Numbered from the stretch's first letter, positions 49,851 through 61,850 are shown. The stretch: DNA of 64,000 nucleotides from G965279355 sp965279355 (GCA_965279355.1 OZ257155.1:4526001-4590000), one strand, 5' to 3'. Notes: a model not told the origin generated them from the letters alone. Numbers and translations: made by a program.

Positions 49851-51188
49851 ATGCAAGTCACCGAGATCAGCAACGAAGGCCTCAAGCGCGAATTCAAGGT
49901 CGTCGTTGGGTCCAATGACATCAAGACCAAGGTCGATACGCGCCTCGAGGAACTCGGTCGTACCGTCAAGCTGCCGGGCTTCCGTCCGGGCAAGGTGCCG
50001 ATGCCGGTGTTGCGCAAGCGCTTCGGCTCGTCGGTGATGGGCGAAGTGCTGGAGCGTGCGGTCAACGATTCCTCGATGCAGGCGATGGGCGAGCGCGGCC
50101 TGCGCCCGGCCATCCAGCCGAAGATCGAGGTGACGTCGTTCGCCGAAGGCGGCGACCTCGAATACAAGATGGCGGTCGAGCTGCTGCCCGACATCAAGCC
50201 GATGGATTTCAAGGAACTCGCGCTCGAGCGCCCCAAGGCGGAAGCGAGCGACGACGATGTGCAGAAGGCGATCAACCGCCTCGCCGACAGCCGCAGCGCG
50301 ACCGAGAAGGTCGATGAGGACCGTCCGGTCGCCAAGGGCGACATCATCGATATCGACTTTGTCGGCAAGACGGACGGCAAGGAATTCGACGGCGGGGCCG
50401 CCAAGGGCCACAAGCTCGAGATCGGCTCCAATCAGTTCATCGCCGGTTTCGAAGACCAGCTGATTGGCCGCAAGATCGGCAGCGTGGGCGACATCAACGT
50501 GACGTTCCCCGAGAACTACGGCAGCCCCGATCTGGCCGGCAAGCCGGCAGTGTTTACCGTTACCATCAACGAGATTCACAAGAAGATCCCGGCGACCATC
50601 GACGAGGCCTTCGCCAAGTCGATCGGCTTCGATGACCTGCCGGCGCTGCAGAAGGCGGTCAAGGAACAGATCGAGCGCGACTACGGCAAGTTCACCCGCG
50701 CCAAGATCAAGCGCCAGCTGCTCGACAAGCTGGCGGCCGCGCACAGTTTCCAGGTGCCGGACGGGATGGTCGATATTGAATTCGACACGATCTGGCGCAA
50801 TATCGAAGAGGCGCGCAAGCGCGGCGAGAAGGACCCGTCGATCGAAGGCAAAAGCGACGACGACCTGAAGAAGGAGTTCCGTCCGATCGCCGAGCGTCGC
50901 GTGCGGCTTGGCCTGCTTCTGTCCGAAGTCGGCCGGGTCAACAATCTCGAAGTCTCGCCCGAAGAGGTCAATCGCGCCCTGATCGAAGAAGCACGGCGTT
51001 ATCCGGGGCAGGAGCGGAAGGTCGTGGAGTTCTTCCGCGGCAATCCCGACGCGATGGCCCAGCTCCGCGCGCCGCTGTTCGAGGACAAGGTCGTCGAATT
51101 CATCGTCGAGATGGCCAATGTCACGGACAAGACCGTGACCCCCGAAGAGCTGATGCGCGACGACGACGAGAATTCTGCTAAGTTCTGA
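49851..51188 (+). CDS. tig: Trigger factor (ribosome-associated chaperone and peptidyl-prolyl isomerase)
   Basis: A 445-residue full-length trigger factor. The ribosome-binding signature GFRPGKVP is at residues 43-50. The FKBP-type PPIase domain covers about 150-245 (GDIIDIDFVGKTDGKEFDGG; SVGDINVTFPENYGSPDLAGKPAVFTV), followed by the helical arms. It cradles nascent chains at the ribosome exit. The ATG at 49851 matches the family N terminus MQVTE; the longer open frame begins inside the tRNA and is rejected. It heads the tig-clpP-clpX-lon block, 47 bases before clpP. Confidence 0.97.
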   Translation: MQVTEISNEGLKREFKVVVGSNDIKTKVDTRLEELGRTVKLPGFRPGKVPMPVLRKRFGSSVMGEVLERAVNDSSMQAMGERGLRPAIQPKIEVTSFAEGGDLEYKMAVELLPDIKPMDFKELALERPKAEASDDDVQKAINRLADSRSATEKVDEDRPVAKGDIIDIDFVGKTDGKEFDGGAAKGHKLEIGSNQFIAGFEDQLIGRKIGSVGDINVTFPENYGSPDLAGKPAVFTVTINEIHKKIPATIDEAFAKSIGFDDLPALQKAVKEQIERDYGKFTRAKIKRQLLDKLAAAHSFQVPDGMVDIEFDTIWRNIEEARKRGEKDPSIEGKSDDDLKKEFRPIAERRVRLGLLLSEVGRVNNLEVSPEEVNRALIEEARRYPGQERKVVEFFRGNPDAMAQLRAPLFEDKVVEFIVEMANVTDKTVTPEELMRDDDENSAKF

Positions 51189-51235
51189 AGACGCATACTC
51201 GCGCCGCATCCGGCGGACGCGCACTGAGAGGAACG

Positions 51236-51871
<636 letters not shown>

Positions 51872-52195
51872 TCCCTTACGAGCGTACGCGGAAAGCGGCC
51901 CTTTCCGGCCGCCCAATTGACGCATGACGGTTTGGCCGTTCCGGACTATCAGTTCGGGACGGCTTTACCTTTCCTTGACGGATGGGTGGCACCATATGTG
52001 CTTACTCAGTGTCTGTGAGAGACACGCGTCGGCTATACCCATACTACCGGCAGGGGATACCGCCGTTCACAGGGCCCGACCTGTAGGGCCAGCAGGCGTT
52101 TTTGGCGTTGTGTGCCCTTAACCCTGCCGCTAACATGACGGGAGTCGCGTTTTTGCCCGCGATCCGGGCGACGCCGCGGCTCCTACGGAGCGATT
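51872..52195 (+). other. clpP-clpX intergenic region (324 bp)
   Basis: No gene is seen. It contains CTTGAC (51974-51979) followed after 12 bases by CCATAT (51992-51997), a weak heat-shock-like promoter with short spacing. A perfect GTGTCT/AGACAC stem with a 5-base loop follows at 52009-52025. The rest is unremarkable. The gap is long for this conserved gene pair, so clpX probably has its own promoter here. Confidence 0.5.
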
Positions 52196-53467
52196 ATGAC
52201 CAAGTCCAGTGGCGGCGATTCCAAGAACACCCTTTACTGCTCCTTCTGCGGCAAGAGCCAGCATGAGGTCCGCAAGCTGATCGCCGGTCCTACCGTGTTC
52301 ATCTGCGATGAATGCGTTGAACTCTGCATGGACATCATCCGCGAGGAACACAAGACGACGCTGGTGAAGTCGCGCGATGGCGTGCCGACGCCCCGCGACA
52401 TCTGCACCGTCCTTGACGACTATGTGATCGGGCAGGACCACGCTAAGCGCGTGCTGTCGGTCGCGGTCCACAATCACTACAAGCGCCTGACGATCGGCAC
52501 GAAGAACAACGACGTTGAGATCGCCAAGTCGAACATCATGCTGGTCGGTCCGACGGGCTGCGGCAAGACGTTGCTGGCGCAGACGCTGGCGCGCATCATC
52601 GACGTGCCGTTCACGATGGCCGACGCGACGACGCTGACCGAAGCCGGCTATGTCGGCGAAGACGTCGAAAACATCATTCTCCGCCTGCTGCAGGCTGCCG
52701 ACTACAACGTCGAACGCGCGCAGCGCGGCATCGTCTACATCGACGAAGTCGACAAGATCAGCCGCAAGTCCGAGAACCCCTCGATCACCCGCGACGTGTC
52801 GGGCGAAGGCGTTCAGCAGGCCCTGCTGAAGATCATGGAAGGCACGATCGCTTCGGTGCCGCCGCAGGGCGGTCGCAAGCATCCGCAGCAGGAATTCCTC
52901 CAGGTCGACACGACCAACATCCTCTTCATCGTCGGCGGCGCGTTCGCCGGCCTGGAGAAGATCATTGCCCAGCGCACCCGCGGCACCTCGATCGGTTTCG
53001 GCGCCGACGTGCGCGCCAGCGACGAGCGCCAGACGGGCGAGATCCTGAAGGAAGTCGAACCCGAAGATCTGCTGAAGTTCGGCCTGATCCCGGAATTCAT
53101 CGGCCGTCTGCCGGTGGTCGCCACGTTGAACGACCTTTCCGAAGATGCGCTGGTCGAAATTCTGACCAAGCCGAAGAACGCGCTGGTGAAGCAGTATCAG
53201 CGTCTGTTCGAGATGGAAGGCGTGCGTCTCAGCTTTGCCGACGATGCGCTCCGCGCCGTCGCGCGGCGGGCGATTGCCCGCCGGACGGGCGCTCGCGGTC
53301 TGCGGTCCATCATGGAAGGCATCCTCCTCGACACCATGTTTGACCTGACGGTCATGAACGGGGTCGAGGAAGTGGTCATCAACCGGGAAGTCGTAGATGG
53401 GCGTGCCCAGCCCCTGCAGATCTATGCCGATCGCCGGGGTGACTCTGTGGGTGGGACGTCCGCCTGA
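52196..53467 (+). CDS. clpX: ATP-dependent Clp protease ATP-binding subunit ClpX
   Basis: A 423-residue AAA+ unfoldase. The N-terminal C4 zinc-binding domain has cysteines in YCSFCGK and FICDECVELC (residues 15-45). Then come Walker A GPTGCGKT (about 120), the pore loop AGYVGEDVEN (about 153), Walker B GIVYIDEVDK (about 182) and sensor 2 in RTGARGLRSIMEG. It recognises and threads tagged substrates into ClpP. Length is normal and all motifs are intact. Confidence 0.98.
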   Translation: MTKSSGGDSKNTLYCSFCGKSQHEVRKLIAGPTVFICDECVELCMDIIREEHKTTLVKSRDGVPTPRDICTVLDDYVIGQDHAKRVLSVAVHNHYKRLTIGTKNNDVEIAKSNIMLVGPTGCGKTLLAQTLARIIDVPFTMADATTLTEAGYVGEDVENIILRLLQAADYNVERAQRGIVYIDEVDKISRKSENPSITRDVSGEGVQQALLKIMEGTIASVPPQGGRKHPQQEFLQVDTTNILFIVGGAFAGLEKIIAQRTRGTSIGFGADVRASDERQTGEILKEVEPEDLLKFGLIPEFIGRLPVVATLNDLSEDALVEILTKPKNALVKQYQRLFEMEGVRLSFADDALRAVARRAIARRTGARGLRSIMEGILLDTMFDLTVMNGVEEVVINREVVDGRAQPLQIYADRRGDSVGGTSA

Positions 53468-53493
53468 GCTGCCCACAGGCCCGGATAATCGGG

Positions 53494-53526
53494 CTTGAAT
53501 GCAGTGCAGCACGCGCCAAATATAAT
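53494..53526 (+). promoter_or_regulatory. Candidate promoter of lon (heat-shock-like -35)
   Basis: CTTGAA at 53494-53499 resembles the RpoH -35 element, and CCAAATATAAT ends at 53526. The spacing to CCAAAT is 16 bases, near that reported for rhizobial RpoH promoters. A perfect TATAAT lies at 53521-53526. About 100 bases remain to the lon ATG. Prediction from sequence only. Confidence 0.4.
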
Positions 53527-53624
53527 GGTCAGCCGTCACATACGTCGCGGTACCGCGCGCCGTATGTTTCTTCCCCGCCGGCCGTCCGGCCTGTTTCGGC
53601 GGGAACTGCCAACATCGAGGCAAC

Positions 53625-56030
<2,406 letters not shown>

Positions 56031-56060
56031 ACACACCCCTTGTCACATGAAGACACAACC

Positions 56061-56094
56061 CGCCCCTGGCTTCGGCCAGGGGCGTTTTGCTTTT
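56061..56094 (+). terminator. Rho-independent terminator after lon
   Basis: A perfect 10-base-pair GC-rich stem (56061-56070 with 56075-56084) with a TTCG tetraloop is followed by TTTTGCTTTT. Confidence 0.93.
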
Positions 56095-56129
56095 GGCCGC
56101 AGGGAATGTGGATAAACGCGGCCCTGCGA

Positions 56130-56158
56130 TTGACAAACTACCATGCGATGTCGAGAGT
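56130..56158 (+). promoter_or_regulatory. Candidate promoter of hupB
   Basis: A perfect TTGACA at 56130-56135 with a 17-base spacer to a weak -10 (GAGAGT) at 56153-56158. It lies after the lon terminator and about 70 bases before hupB, so hupB is transcribed separately. Confidence 0.45.
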
Positions 56159-56225
56159 CCGGCCGATCCGGGTGTGCGATTGGGGGCGACCGTCACCCGG
56201 GATTTCAATTCAGGGGGTTGGTTCC

Positions 56226-56498
56226 GTGAATAAGAACGATCTGGCAGCCGCTGTGGCACTCAAGGTCGAGATGTCGAAGACCGATGCAACGGCGGTGGTT
56301 GAGACGGTGCTTGATGTCATCACCAAGGCGCTGAAGAAGGGCACCGAAGTCCGGCTGGTCGGCTTCGGCTCGTTCTATGTCCATAGCCGCAAAGCCAGCA
56401 AGGGACGAAATCCCCGCACTGGCGCCACCATCACGATCAAGCCGACCAAGCTTCCCAAATTCAAGCCGGGCAAGGCACTCAAGGACGCCGTCAACTAG
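56226..56498 (+). CDS. hupB: DNA-binding protein HU-beta
   Basis: A 90-residue DNABII protein. It opens with NKNDLAAAVALKVEMSK, has the DNA-binding arm signature GFGSFYVHSRKASKGRNPRTG at about residues 46-66, and ends KFKPGKALKDAVN. It bends and compacts DNA as a dimer. The GTG at 56226 is preceded by AGGGGG; the frame is open further upstream across the promoter and terminator, which cannot be coding. Its position after lon is the standard alphaproteobacterial order. Confidence 0.97.
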   Translation: MNKNDLAAAVALKVEMSKTDATAVVETVLDVITKALKKGTEVRLVGFGSFYVHSRKASKGRNPRTGATITIKPTKLPKFKPGKALKDAVN

Positions 56499-56538
56499 TC
56501 GCTGCAGGCTGTCGGCGCACGCAAAGGGTAAGGCACAA

Positions 56539-57957
56539 ATGAGCGCCGGCCAGGACGAGCGAACCGTCACGATTCCCCAGCGCCGCGTGGCGGTGGCCTA
56601 CGATGCCGACGTTGTTGTGGTCGGCGCCGGGCCGGCGGGTTTCGCGGCCGCGCTTAAGGCCGCGCGGGAAGGTGCCCGGACCGTCATCGTCGAGCGGTTT
56701 GACATGCCGGGAGGTGTGCACACCTCCGGATTGCAGGGCTCGGCCAATGCAGGGGTCGGCGGGATCCACACCGAGCTGATGGAGCGCTTCGCGGCGGCCG
56801 GCTACATTTACACGGCGACGCAGGACACTCTGCCGGAATGGGCCGGCAATCCGCTGTCGCACTATGAGCGCAATCACAAGCCCGATGCGGCCTTTTCGCG
56901 CGCCAGCTTCAATCCGGAGGGCGCTGGAAGTCTCATGGCGGGCATGCTCAAGGAGGCGGGCGTCACCGCGCTCTATGGCACGTCGTTCGTCGACGCGATT
57001 GTCGCAGAAGGCACGGGTGACCGCAGCGTCACCGCGATTATCGTGGAAAACGCATCAGGCGTTCAGGCGATTACTGGAAAAATCTTCATCGAGGCCTCGG
57101 GCACCGCGCAGCTTGCCGCCGCGGCTGGGGTCCCGTTTCTGCGCGGCGGCGGTCCGCAACCCGGCACTGCGGACTGGGACGGCGTACATCGTCCGATCCC
57201 CGGCGGCCTGCTGTGGATCATGAGCGGCATCGACTTCCGGAAAACCGTCGCGCATCAGAGGTCCGCCAACGATCCGTATCTCTCGAAGCTGATCGCCGAG
57301 GCAGATGCCGCCGGCGACATTCCGAAGGGGCTCTACCGCCCCCGGATGAAGGGCGAGAACGTCTATGGCGATCTCTATATCGGCCATCCTACGCTCGACA
57401 TGTCGCCGATGCTGGCCGACGGGACATTCATCCTGTGGCAGAACGTTCCCTACGAATGGGCGCTCCGCATGGACGAGAACGCCGGCGATGACGCCCGCGC
57501 GAAGCAGGAACTGCGCGGCTTCATCGATGCAGAGGCGCGGTTCATGAAAAAATATGTGCCGGGCTTCGAGAACTCGGTGCTGATGGACGTTGGCCGCTTC
57601 GTGGGCGTGCGTGACGGCCGGCATCCGGTCGGCGAGTATGTGTTCTCGATCGAAGATGGTCGGCACGGCCGCACCTTCCGCGACGCGGTGACGAAGCCGA
57701 TGACGAAGGCGTTCTACTGGGACCGTCACGCCAAGTACACGTTCCAGGTTCCGTTCAGGTGCTTCCTTCCGAAGAAGGTGAACAACATGCTGCTGACCGG
57801 GGCATCGTTGTCCTTTACCTACGACACGATCTTCATGGTGATGCGCAATTTCCCCTGGTGCACCCAGACTGGGGAGATCGCAGGCTTTGCCGCAGCGCAA
57901 TGTATCGGCAAGAACATTTCTCCCAAAGAGCTTGAGTGGACGACGCCCTACTTCTAG
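56539..57957 (+). CDS. FAD-dependent oxidoreductase (FAD_oxidored family)
   Basis: A 472-residue flavoprotein. The dinucleotide motif GAGPAGFAAALKAAREG is at about residues 29-45, followed by RFDMPGGVHTSGLQGSANAGVGGIHTELMERF, typical of the FAD_oxidored (PF12831-like) group. The late FAD contact is NMLLTGASLSFTYDTIFMVMRN near 435. Substrates in this family are mostly unknown. The ATG at 56539 is 41 bases after hupB. In related genomes I recall hupB being followed directly by tRNA-Val, so this gene looks like an insertion into conserved synteny. Confidence 0.9.
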   Translation: MSAGQDERTVTIPQRRVAVAYDADVVVVGAGPAGFAAALKAAREGARTVIVERFDMPGGVHTSGLQGSANAGVGGIHTELMERFAAAGYIYTATQDTLPEWAGNPLSHYERNHKPDAAFSRASFNPEGAGSLMAGMLKEAGVTALYGTSFVDAIVAEGTGDRSVTAIIVENASGVQAITGKIFIEASGTAQLAAAAGVPFLRGGGPQPGTADWDGVHRPIPGGLLWIMSGIDFRKTVAHQRSANDPYLSKLIAEADAAGDIPKGLYRPRMKGENVYGDLYIGHPTLDMSPMLADGTFILWQNVPYEWALRMDENAGDDARAKQELRGFIDAEARFMKKYVPGFENSVLMDVGRFVGVRDGRHPVGEYVFSIEDGRHGRTFRDAVTKPMTKAFYWDRHAKYTFQVPFRCFLPKKVNNMLLTGASLSFTYDTIFMVMRNFPWCTQTGEIAGFAAAQCIGKNISPKELEWTTPYF

Positions 57958-57981
57958 GCGCGTCGAAAGCCGGCGAAGCCC

Positions 57982-58010
57982 TTGCGCAGCCTGCCTTATC
58001 GTCAGATAAC
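57982..58010 (+). promoter_or_regulatory. Candidate promoter of tRNA-Val
   Basis: TTGCGC (57982-57987) and GATAAC (58005-58010) with a 17-base spacer end 12 bases before the tRNA. The match is moderate. Confidence 0.4.
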
Positions 58011-58021
58011 TTCATCCATTC

Positions 58022-58096
58022 GGGCGGTTAGCTCAGCGGTAGAGCATCTCGTTTACACCGAGAGGGTCGGGGGTTCGAAACCCTCACCGCCCACCA
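58022..58096 (+). tRNA. tRNA-Val (UAC)
   Basis: A 75-nt cloverleaf. The acceptor GGGCGGT pairs with ACCGCCC, the D-arm is TAGCTCAGCGGTAGAGC, the anticodon loop TTTACAC gives UAC, the T-arm has GGTTCGAAA, and CCA is encoded. Confidence 0.97.
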
Positions 58097-58653
58097 GTCC
58101 CCGAAGCTCCCCCAGATTTGGTGCCATTTGAGCACCAGTCTGGGCTTCGTCCGGTGGTTTTCCGGGCGCAGGACCTTCACGCCTCAAATTCGCTACGGAT
58201 CGAGCCGCGGCGGCGTTGGATGCCGACCCTCCTTTCGCGCGGCTGCCATCTTGTGTGGTCCCGACCACTGCGAGCAGCGGCGGATGCCGTGGATTTACGT
58301 CGGCTCCACCGATCTGCACACCCCTCATTGCGGTAAACCCTTACTTGCCGGGAGTGCATCTCTCGGAATACATGGCGGCCGTCAATACACGTGCGGCGGC
58401 GGATGTGGTTACTGCTGAGCTTCAAAAAAGTGCATGTCGCCATGGCGGCAGAACGTGCCTGCGGCCGGGCTCCATGGGAGCTCTTCTGACCTGTGATGCG
58501 GGCTAGACGACAACCGGTGCAGCCAGCGTGTTTCTACGTCTCGGTTCACTCTCGAATCTTGAATCGGCGGTCTGTTCGGGGCTGCGCCCCCAGGCAGGCG
58601 ACCGCTTTTGTTCGCCGGTTCACGCGAACTGAACTTTATCGCCGGAGTTGGTC
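58097..58653 (+). other. 557-bp region without a supported gene (tRNA-Val to TerC gene)
   Basis: Open frames here are short, lack ribosome sites and look unlike protein. A long imperfect hairpin at 58111-58144 (CCCAGA...TCTGGG outside, GGTGC/GCACC inside) follows the tRNA and may end its transcript. Nearer the TerC gene are GGGGC-TGC-GCCCC (58578-58590) and a GTTC-ACGC-GAAC stem, giving a structured leader. No known RNA family was recognised. Confidence 0.5.
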
Positions 58654-59316
58654 GTGAGCGCTTATTTCACCATGGATGCCCTGTCCGCTTTGTTCCAGGT
58701 GGTCCTGATCGACCTCGTACTGGCGGGGGACAACGCAATCGTCATCGGTCTCGCCGCGGCCGGCCTGCCAAAGGAGATGCGCAGCAAGGCCATCCTCTGG
58801 GGCATTGTCGCGGCCACGGTCCTGCGAATCCTCTTCGCCAGCGTGACGGTGCAACTTCTGGCGATCATCGGCCTGCTGTTGGCCGGCGGTGTCCTGCTTC
58901 TGTGGGTCTGCTGGAAGATGTGGCGCGAACTGCGCGACAGCCATCACGACATTGACGCCGTCGAAGCCCTGGCGGAGGAAGACGTCAACCAGGACGGCAC
59001 GATCGCTTCCGGAGCTCCCCGTAAGACCTTCGGTCAGGCGATCTGGCAAATCATTATCGCCGACGTGTCGATGTCGCTCGACAACGTGCTGGCGGTCGCC
59101 GGCGCGTCGCGCGAATACCCGCTGATCCTGATCTTCGGTCTCGCCCTGTCCATCGCGCTGATGGGTCTTGCCGCGACCTTCATCGCGCGACTGCTGCAGA
59201 AGCACCGTTGGATCGCGTATGTCGGTCTGGTCATCATTCTCTATGTCGCGCTGGAAATGTGCTACCGCGGCGCGATCGAGGTTCTGCCGCATGTGCAAGC
59301 GTGGATGGGAACCTGA
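58654..59316 (+). CDS. TerC/YjbE-family integral membrane protein
   Basis: A 220-residue protein with seven predicted helices. It contains the duplicated acidic motifs of the family: LIDLVLAGDNAIVIGLA (about residues 17-33) and IIADVSMSLDNVLAVAGAS (about 130-148). TerC/YjbE/YkoY proteins export metal ions, notably manganese, and load exported metalloenzymes. The GTG at 58654 is chosen because GGAG sits six bases upstream; an ATG six codons later is possible. The leader is structured, but no classical yybP-ykoY core was seen. Confidence 0.9.
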   Translation: MSAYFTMDALSALFQVVLIDLVLAGDNAIVIGLAAAGLPKEMRSKAILWGIVAATVLRILFASVTVQLLAIIGLLLAGGVLLLWVCWKMWRELRDSHHDIDAVEALAEEDVNQDGTIASGAPRKTFGQAIWQIIIADVSMSLDNVLAVAGASREYPLILIFGLALSIALMGLAATFIARLLQKHRWIAYVGLVIILYVALEMCYRGAIEVLPHVQAWMGT

Positions 59317-59566
59317 CGCTGGCACCGACACGTTGTCACGTGTGTTCGGGCGCTGTTAATGCGGCGGACCGGGTGCGGCAGGCGATGGGTTTATAACGCC
59401 CGCCTGCGCCTATTTTGCGCTGCGGCATAAGCGTTTAGCGCGAACCTTGAGTCCGCTTCCCTGAGGGTATAGACCCTTCATCCGGAAGTCGCTTGCGGTC
59501 CCGGATCATCCCCGGCCCGTGTCGCGCGCCCACACAAACGATCGAGCCAACCGAAGGACACGGACT

Positions 59567-61285
59567 ATGAGAGACGGAGACGCAACCGACACGACGAAGC
59601 TTGCCGCCGCTGCCTATCTGGAGCGTCTGGCCGAGCGCGGCGTGGAATACATCTTCGCGAACGCGGGTACCGATTTCGCCCCGATCATCGAAGCGGTTGC
59701 GCGGAACCGGGGTGCTGCCAAGTTTCCCAAGTTCGTGACATGCCCGCATGAGAACGTCGCCGTCGGCATGGCGCATGGCTACTACCGGACATCGGGCAAG
59801 ATCGCAGCCGTCATGGTGCATGTCACTGTCGGCACCGCGAATGCGCTCAACAACCTGATGAACGCTTCGCGCGATAATGTCCCCATTCTGCTTGCCGCCG
59901 GCCGCACGCCGCTGACCGAAATCGGTCACCACGCGTCGCGTAACGGCGCCATCCACTGGGGCCAGGAATCGTTCGACCAGGGCGGTATGGTCCGCGAATA
60001 CGTGAAATGGGATTACGAACTGCGCACAGGGCAGCCGGTCGCTTCGGTCGTTGATCGCGCGCTGGATATCGCAATGAGCGAGCCGCGCGGCCCGGTCTAT
60101 CTCACCCTGCCGCGTGAAGTTCTGGCCAACGCGCCGGTGGCTCCGCGCCGCAACAACGAACACGGGGGCATGGGCGCGTCACCGCCGGCGCCGGCGCGGG
60201 GTCCGATCGAGCATGCGGCCAAGCTGCTCGCCAATGCCGAGTTCCCGCTGATCATCACCTCCAGCGGCGGTCGTTCGCCTGAGTCGTTCCGCGAACTGAC
60301 GGCGCTGGCCGGTGACTTTGCCCTGCCGGTGATCCAGTACAACGCGCGCGACCTGAACATCCCGACCAACCATCCGATGAATCTCGGTTTCGACATCGGC
60401 CCCTATCTGAAGAAGGCCGATGTCATCCTGGTTCTGGATTCCGTCGTTCCGTGGATGCCGAGCCAGATCTATCCGAAGGATGGCGCGAAGATCATCCATA
60501 TTTCCAGCGATCCGCTGGCGGCGCGTTATCCCTATCGCGAGATCGAGACCGATCTGCTCATCACCGGCGAGAACGCCCTGGCAGCGGCGGCCCTGCGTGA
60601 TGCAATGCGGTCCGCGACTAAGGGCAAGGAAGCCGCGCTGGAGGGCCGCCGCAAGGCGATCGCCGCAATCCAGGAAGAGCGCACCAATAATCGTCGCGCC
60701 GCCATCGAGAAGATGAAGACGCAGAAGCCGATGAGCACCACCTGGTTGACGCATTGCATCAGCGAGGCGAAGGCGAAGGACGCGATCATCAGCAACGAAC
60801 TCGGCATCCTGCCGGGCTTCATGGAGATGACCGAATACGGCTCCTTCATCGGCACGCCGCTCTCCGGCGGCCTCGGCATGGGCCTCGGTTCCGCGCTGGG
60901 CGCCAAGCTTGCGGCGCCGAACCGCGAAGTCATTGCCTGCGTGGGCGACGGCTCCTACATGTTCGGCAATCCGCTGCCCTACCACTTCGTGCAGGCTGGA
61001 GAGAACCTGCCGACGCTGACGGTCATTTCCAACAACTCGTCCTGGCATGCGGTGCGCGCCTCGACGCTGTCGGTCTATCCGAACGGCGACGCGTCGAAGG
61101 CGAACGTGATGGCGCTGACTGAGCTCAAGCCGTCACCCGCCTTCGAGAAGACCACCGAGACCTGCGGCGGTTACGGCGAGAAGGTCGAGAACCCGGCAGA
61201 GCTGCCGGCGGCGCTCAAGCGCGCCCTCGACAAGGTCCGCTCCGGCACGCCCGCCACGCTCAACGTGGTCACGCAGGGCCGCTGA
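59567..61285 (+). CDS. Thiamine-diphosphate enzyme, acetolactate-synthase-like
   Basis: A 572-residue protein with the three-domain ThDP fold. The N-terminal pyrimidine domain has the activating Glu in TCPHENVAVGMAHGY (about residue 64), a central domain follows, and the C-terminal ThDP site is CVGDGSYMFGNPLPYHFVQAG ending in ISNNSSW (about 465-495). Relatives include acetolactate synthase, benzoylformate decarboxylase and sulfoacetaldehyde acetyltransferase. There is no ilvH-type regulatory subunit gene nearby, so a catabolic lyase or decarboxylase is more likely. The ATG at 59567 follows GAAGGA; the upstream extension is not conserved-looking. Confidence 0.9.
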   Translation: MRDGDATDTTKLAAAAYLERLAERGVEYIFANAGTDFAPIIEAVARNRGAAKFPKFVTCPHENVAVGMAHGYYRTSGKIAAVMVHVTVGTANALNNLMNASRDNVPILLAAGRTPLTEIGHHASRNGAIHWGQESFDQGGMVREYVKWDYELRTGQPVASVVDRALDIAMSEPRGPVYLTLPREVLANAPVAPRRNNEHGGMGASPPAPARGPIEHAAKLLANAEFPLIITSSGGRSPESFRELTALAGDFALPVIQYNARDLNIPTNHPMNLGFDIGPYLKKADVILVLDSVVPWMPSQIYPKDGAKIIHISSDPLAARYPYREIETDLLITGENALAAAALRDAMRSATKGKEAALEGRRKAIAAIQEERTNNRRAAIEKMKTQKPMSTTWLTHCISEAKAKDAIISNELGILPGFMEMTEYGSFIGTPLSGGLGMGLGSALGAKLAAPNREVIACVGDGSYMFGNPLPYHFVQAGENLPTLTVISNNSSWHAVRASTLSVYPNGDASKANVMALTELKPSPAFEKTTETCGGYGEKVENPAELPAALKRALDKVRSGTPATLNVVTQGR

Positions 61286-61291
61286 AATCCT

Positions 61292-61316
61292 GGGGGGGGG
61301 GCGTTTTTAGCCCCCT
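61292..61316. terminator. Stem-loop with a G10 run between convergent genes
   Basis: Ten consecutive G (61292-61301) lead into a GGGGGC/GCCCCC stem (61297-61302 with 61310-61315) with the loop GTTTTTA. It lies between the ThDP enzyme and the convergent ExbB-operon end and probably stops transcription from the left. The G-run length may vary or be misread. Confidence 0.55.
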
Positions 61317-61325
61317 ATTCTCTCC

Positions 61326-61850
61326 TCACGCGTCAGCACTCGGGTGGCGATAAACCGTTGCCGGTGTGGCCTGTTCCGGTTCGTCGCCCTTGGGCGGCAG
61401 GGCCGGTTGCGGCATTGCGTAGAACTTCGGTTCGCGATCGTCGAAGCTGCGCTCGAAGGGCAGGCGCATCCGCACGCCTGAGCCGTTTGCCTCGGCGGCG
61501 CGCTGCGCGTTCTGCAGCTGCTGGGCGAGGTCGCGGTTCCACGGCAGGGCATAGGCGCGGGGCTCGTTCTGATCGTTCATCTGCAGCCAGATGTAGATTG
61601 CGGTTCCCTCGTTGATGCTGGAGCCGAGCACGGTCGCTTCGGGCACCGTCTTTTTCATCCATTCGAGTTCCACGGGCTTGGGCCGCGACAGCAGGTCGGA
61701 GAGGCTGGCGTAGCTCACCGGCACGAAGAGGGCGGCGACAAGAACCGCCGAGACGCGCACGAGGACGCGGCGCGGGGCCCAGATGCTGATGCTGGTCATG
61801 AGTCCGGTCAGCAAAAGAAGACCGGCGAAAAGGTAGGCTGCATCGGTCAT
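61326..61850 (-). CDS. Hypothetical membrane-anchored protein, third gene of the ExbB-like operon
   Basis: A 174-residue protein with two N-terminal membrane helices (about residues 5-24 and 30-50). A periplasmic or cytoplasmic domain follows (ELEWMKKTVPEATVLGSSINEGTAIYIWLQM; YALPWNRDLAQQLQNAQRAAE), then a Pro-rich tail. I do not recognise the family. It begins 13 bases after the ExbD-like gene and is clearly in the same operon, so it is probably an accessory subunit of the channel complex. Confidence 0.75.
   Translation of the reverse strand: MTDAAYLFAGLLLLTGLMTSISIWAPRRVLVRVSAVLVAALFVPVSYASLSDLLSRPKPVELEWMKKTVPEATVLGSSINEGTAIYIWLQMNDQNEPRAYALPWNRDLAQQLQNAQRAAEANGSGVRMRLPFERSFDDREPKFYAMPQPALPPKGDEPEQATPATVYRHPSADA

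Noticed and set aside
58053..58328. Minus-strand ORF ending in a GEGFEPPTLSV-like peptide
   Set aside because: That C terminus is the antisense translation of tRNA-Val, a well-known spurious annotation; the rest has no ribosome site or protein-like composition.
58500..58653. yybP-ykoY manganese riboswitch before the TerC gene
   Set aside because: I looked for the conserved GGGGAGUA-like and GCAAGACC-like segments and did not find them; the leader is structured but different.
59308..59334. GGAAC-N18-CGTT at the end of the TerC gene
   Set aside because: The spacer is too long for EcfG, the left half lies in coding sequence, and it is over 230 bases from the next start.
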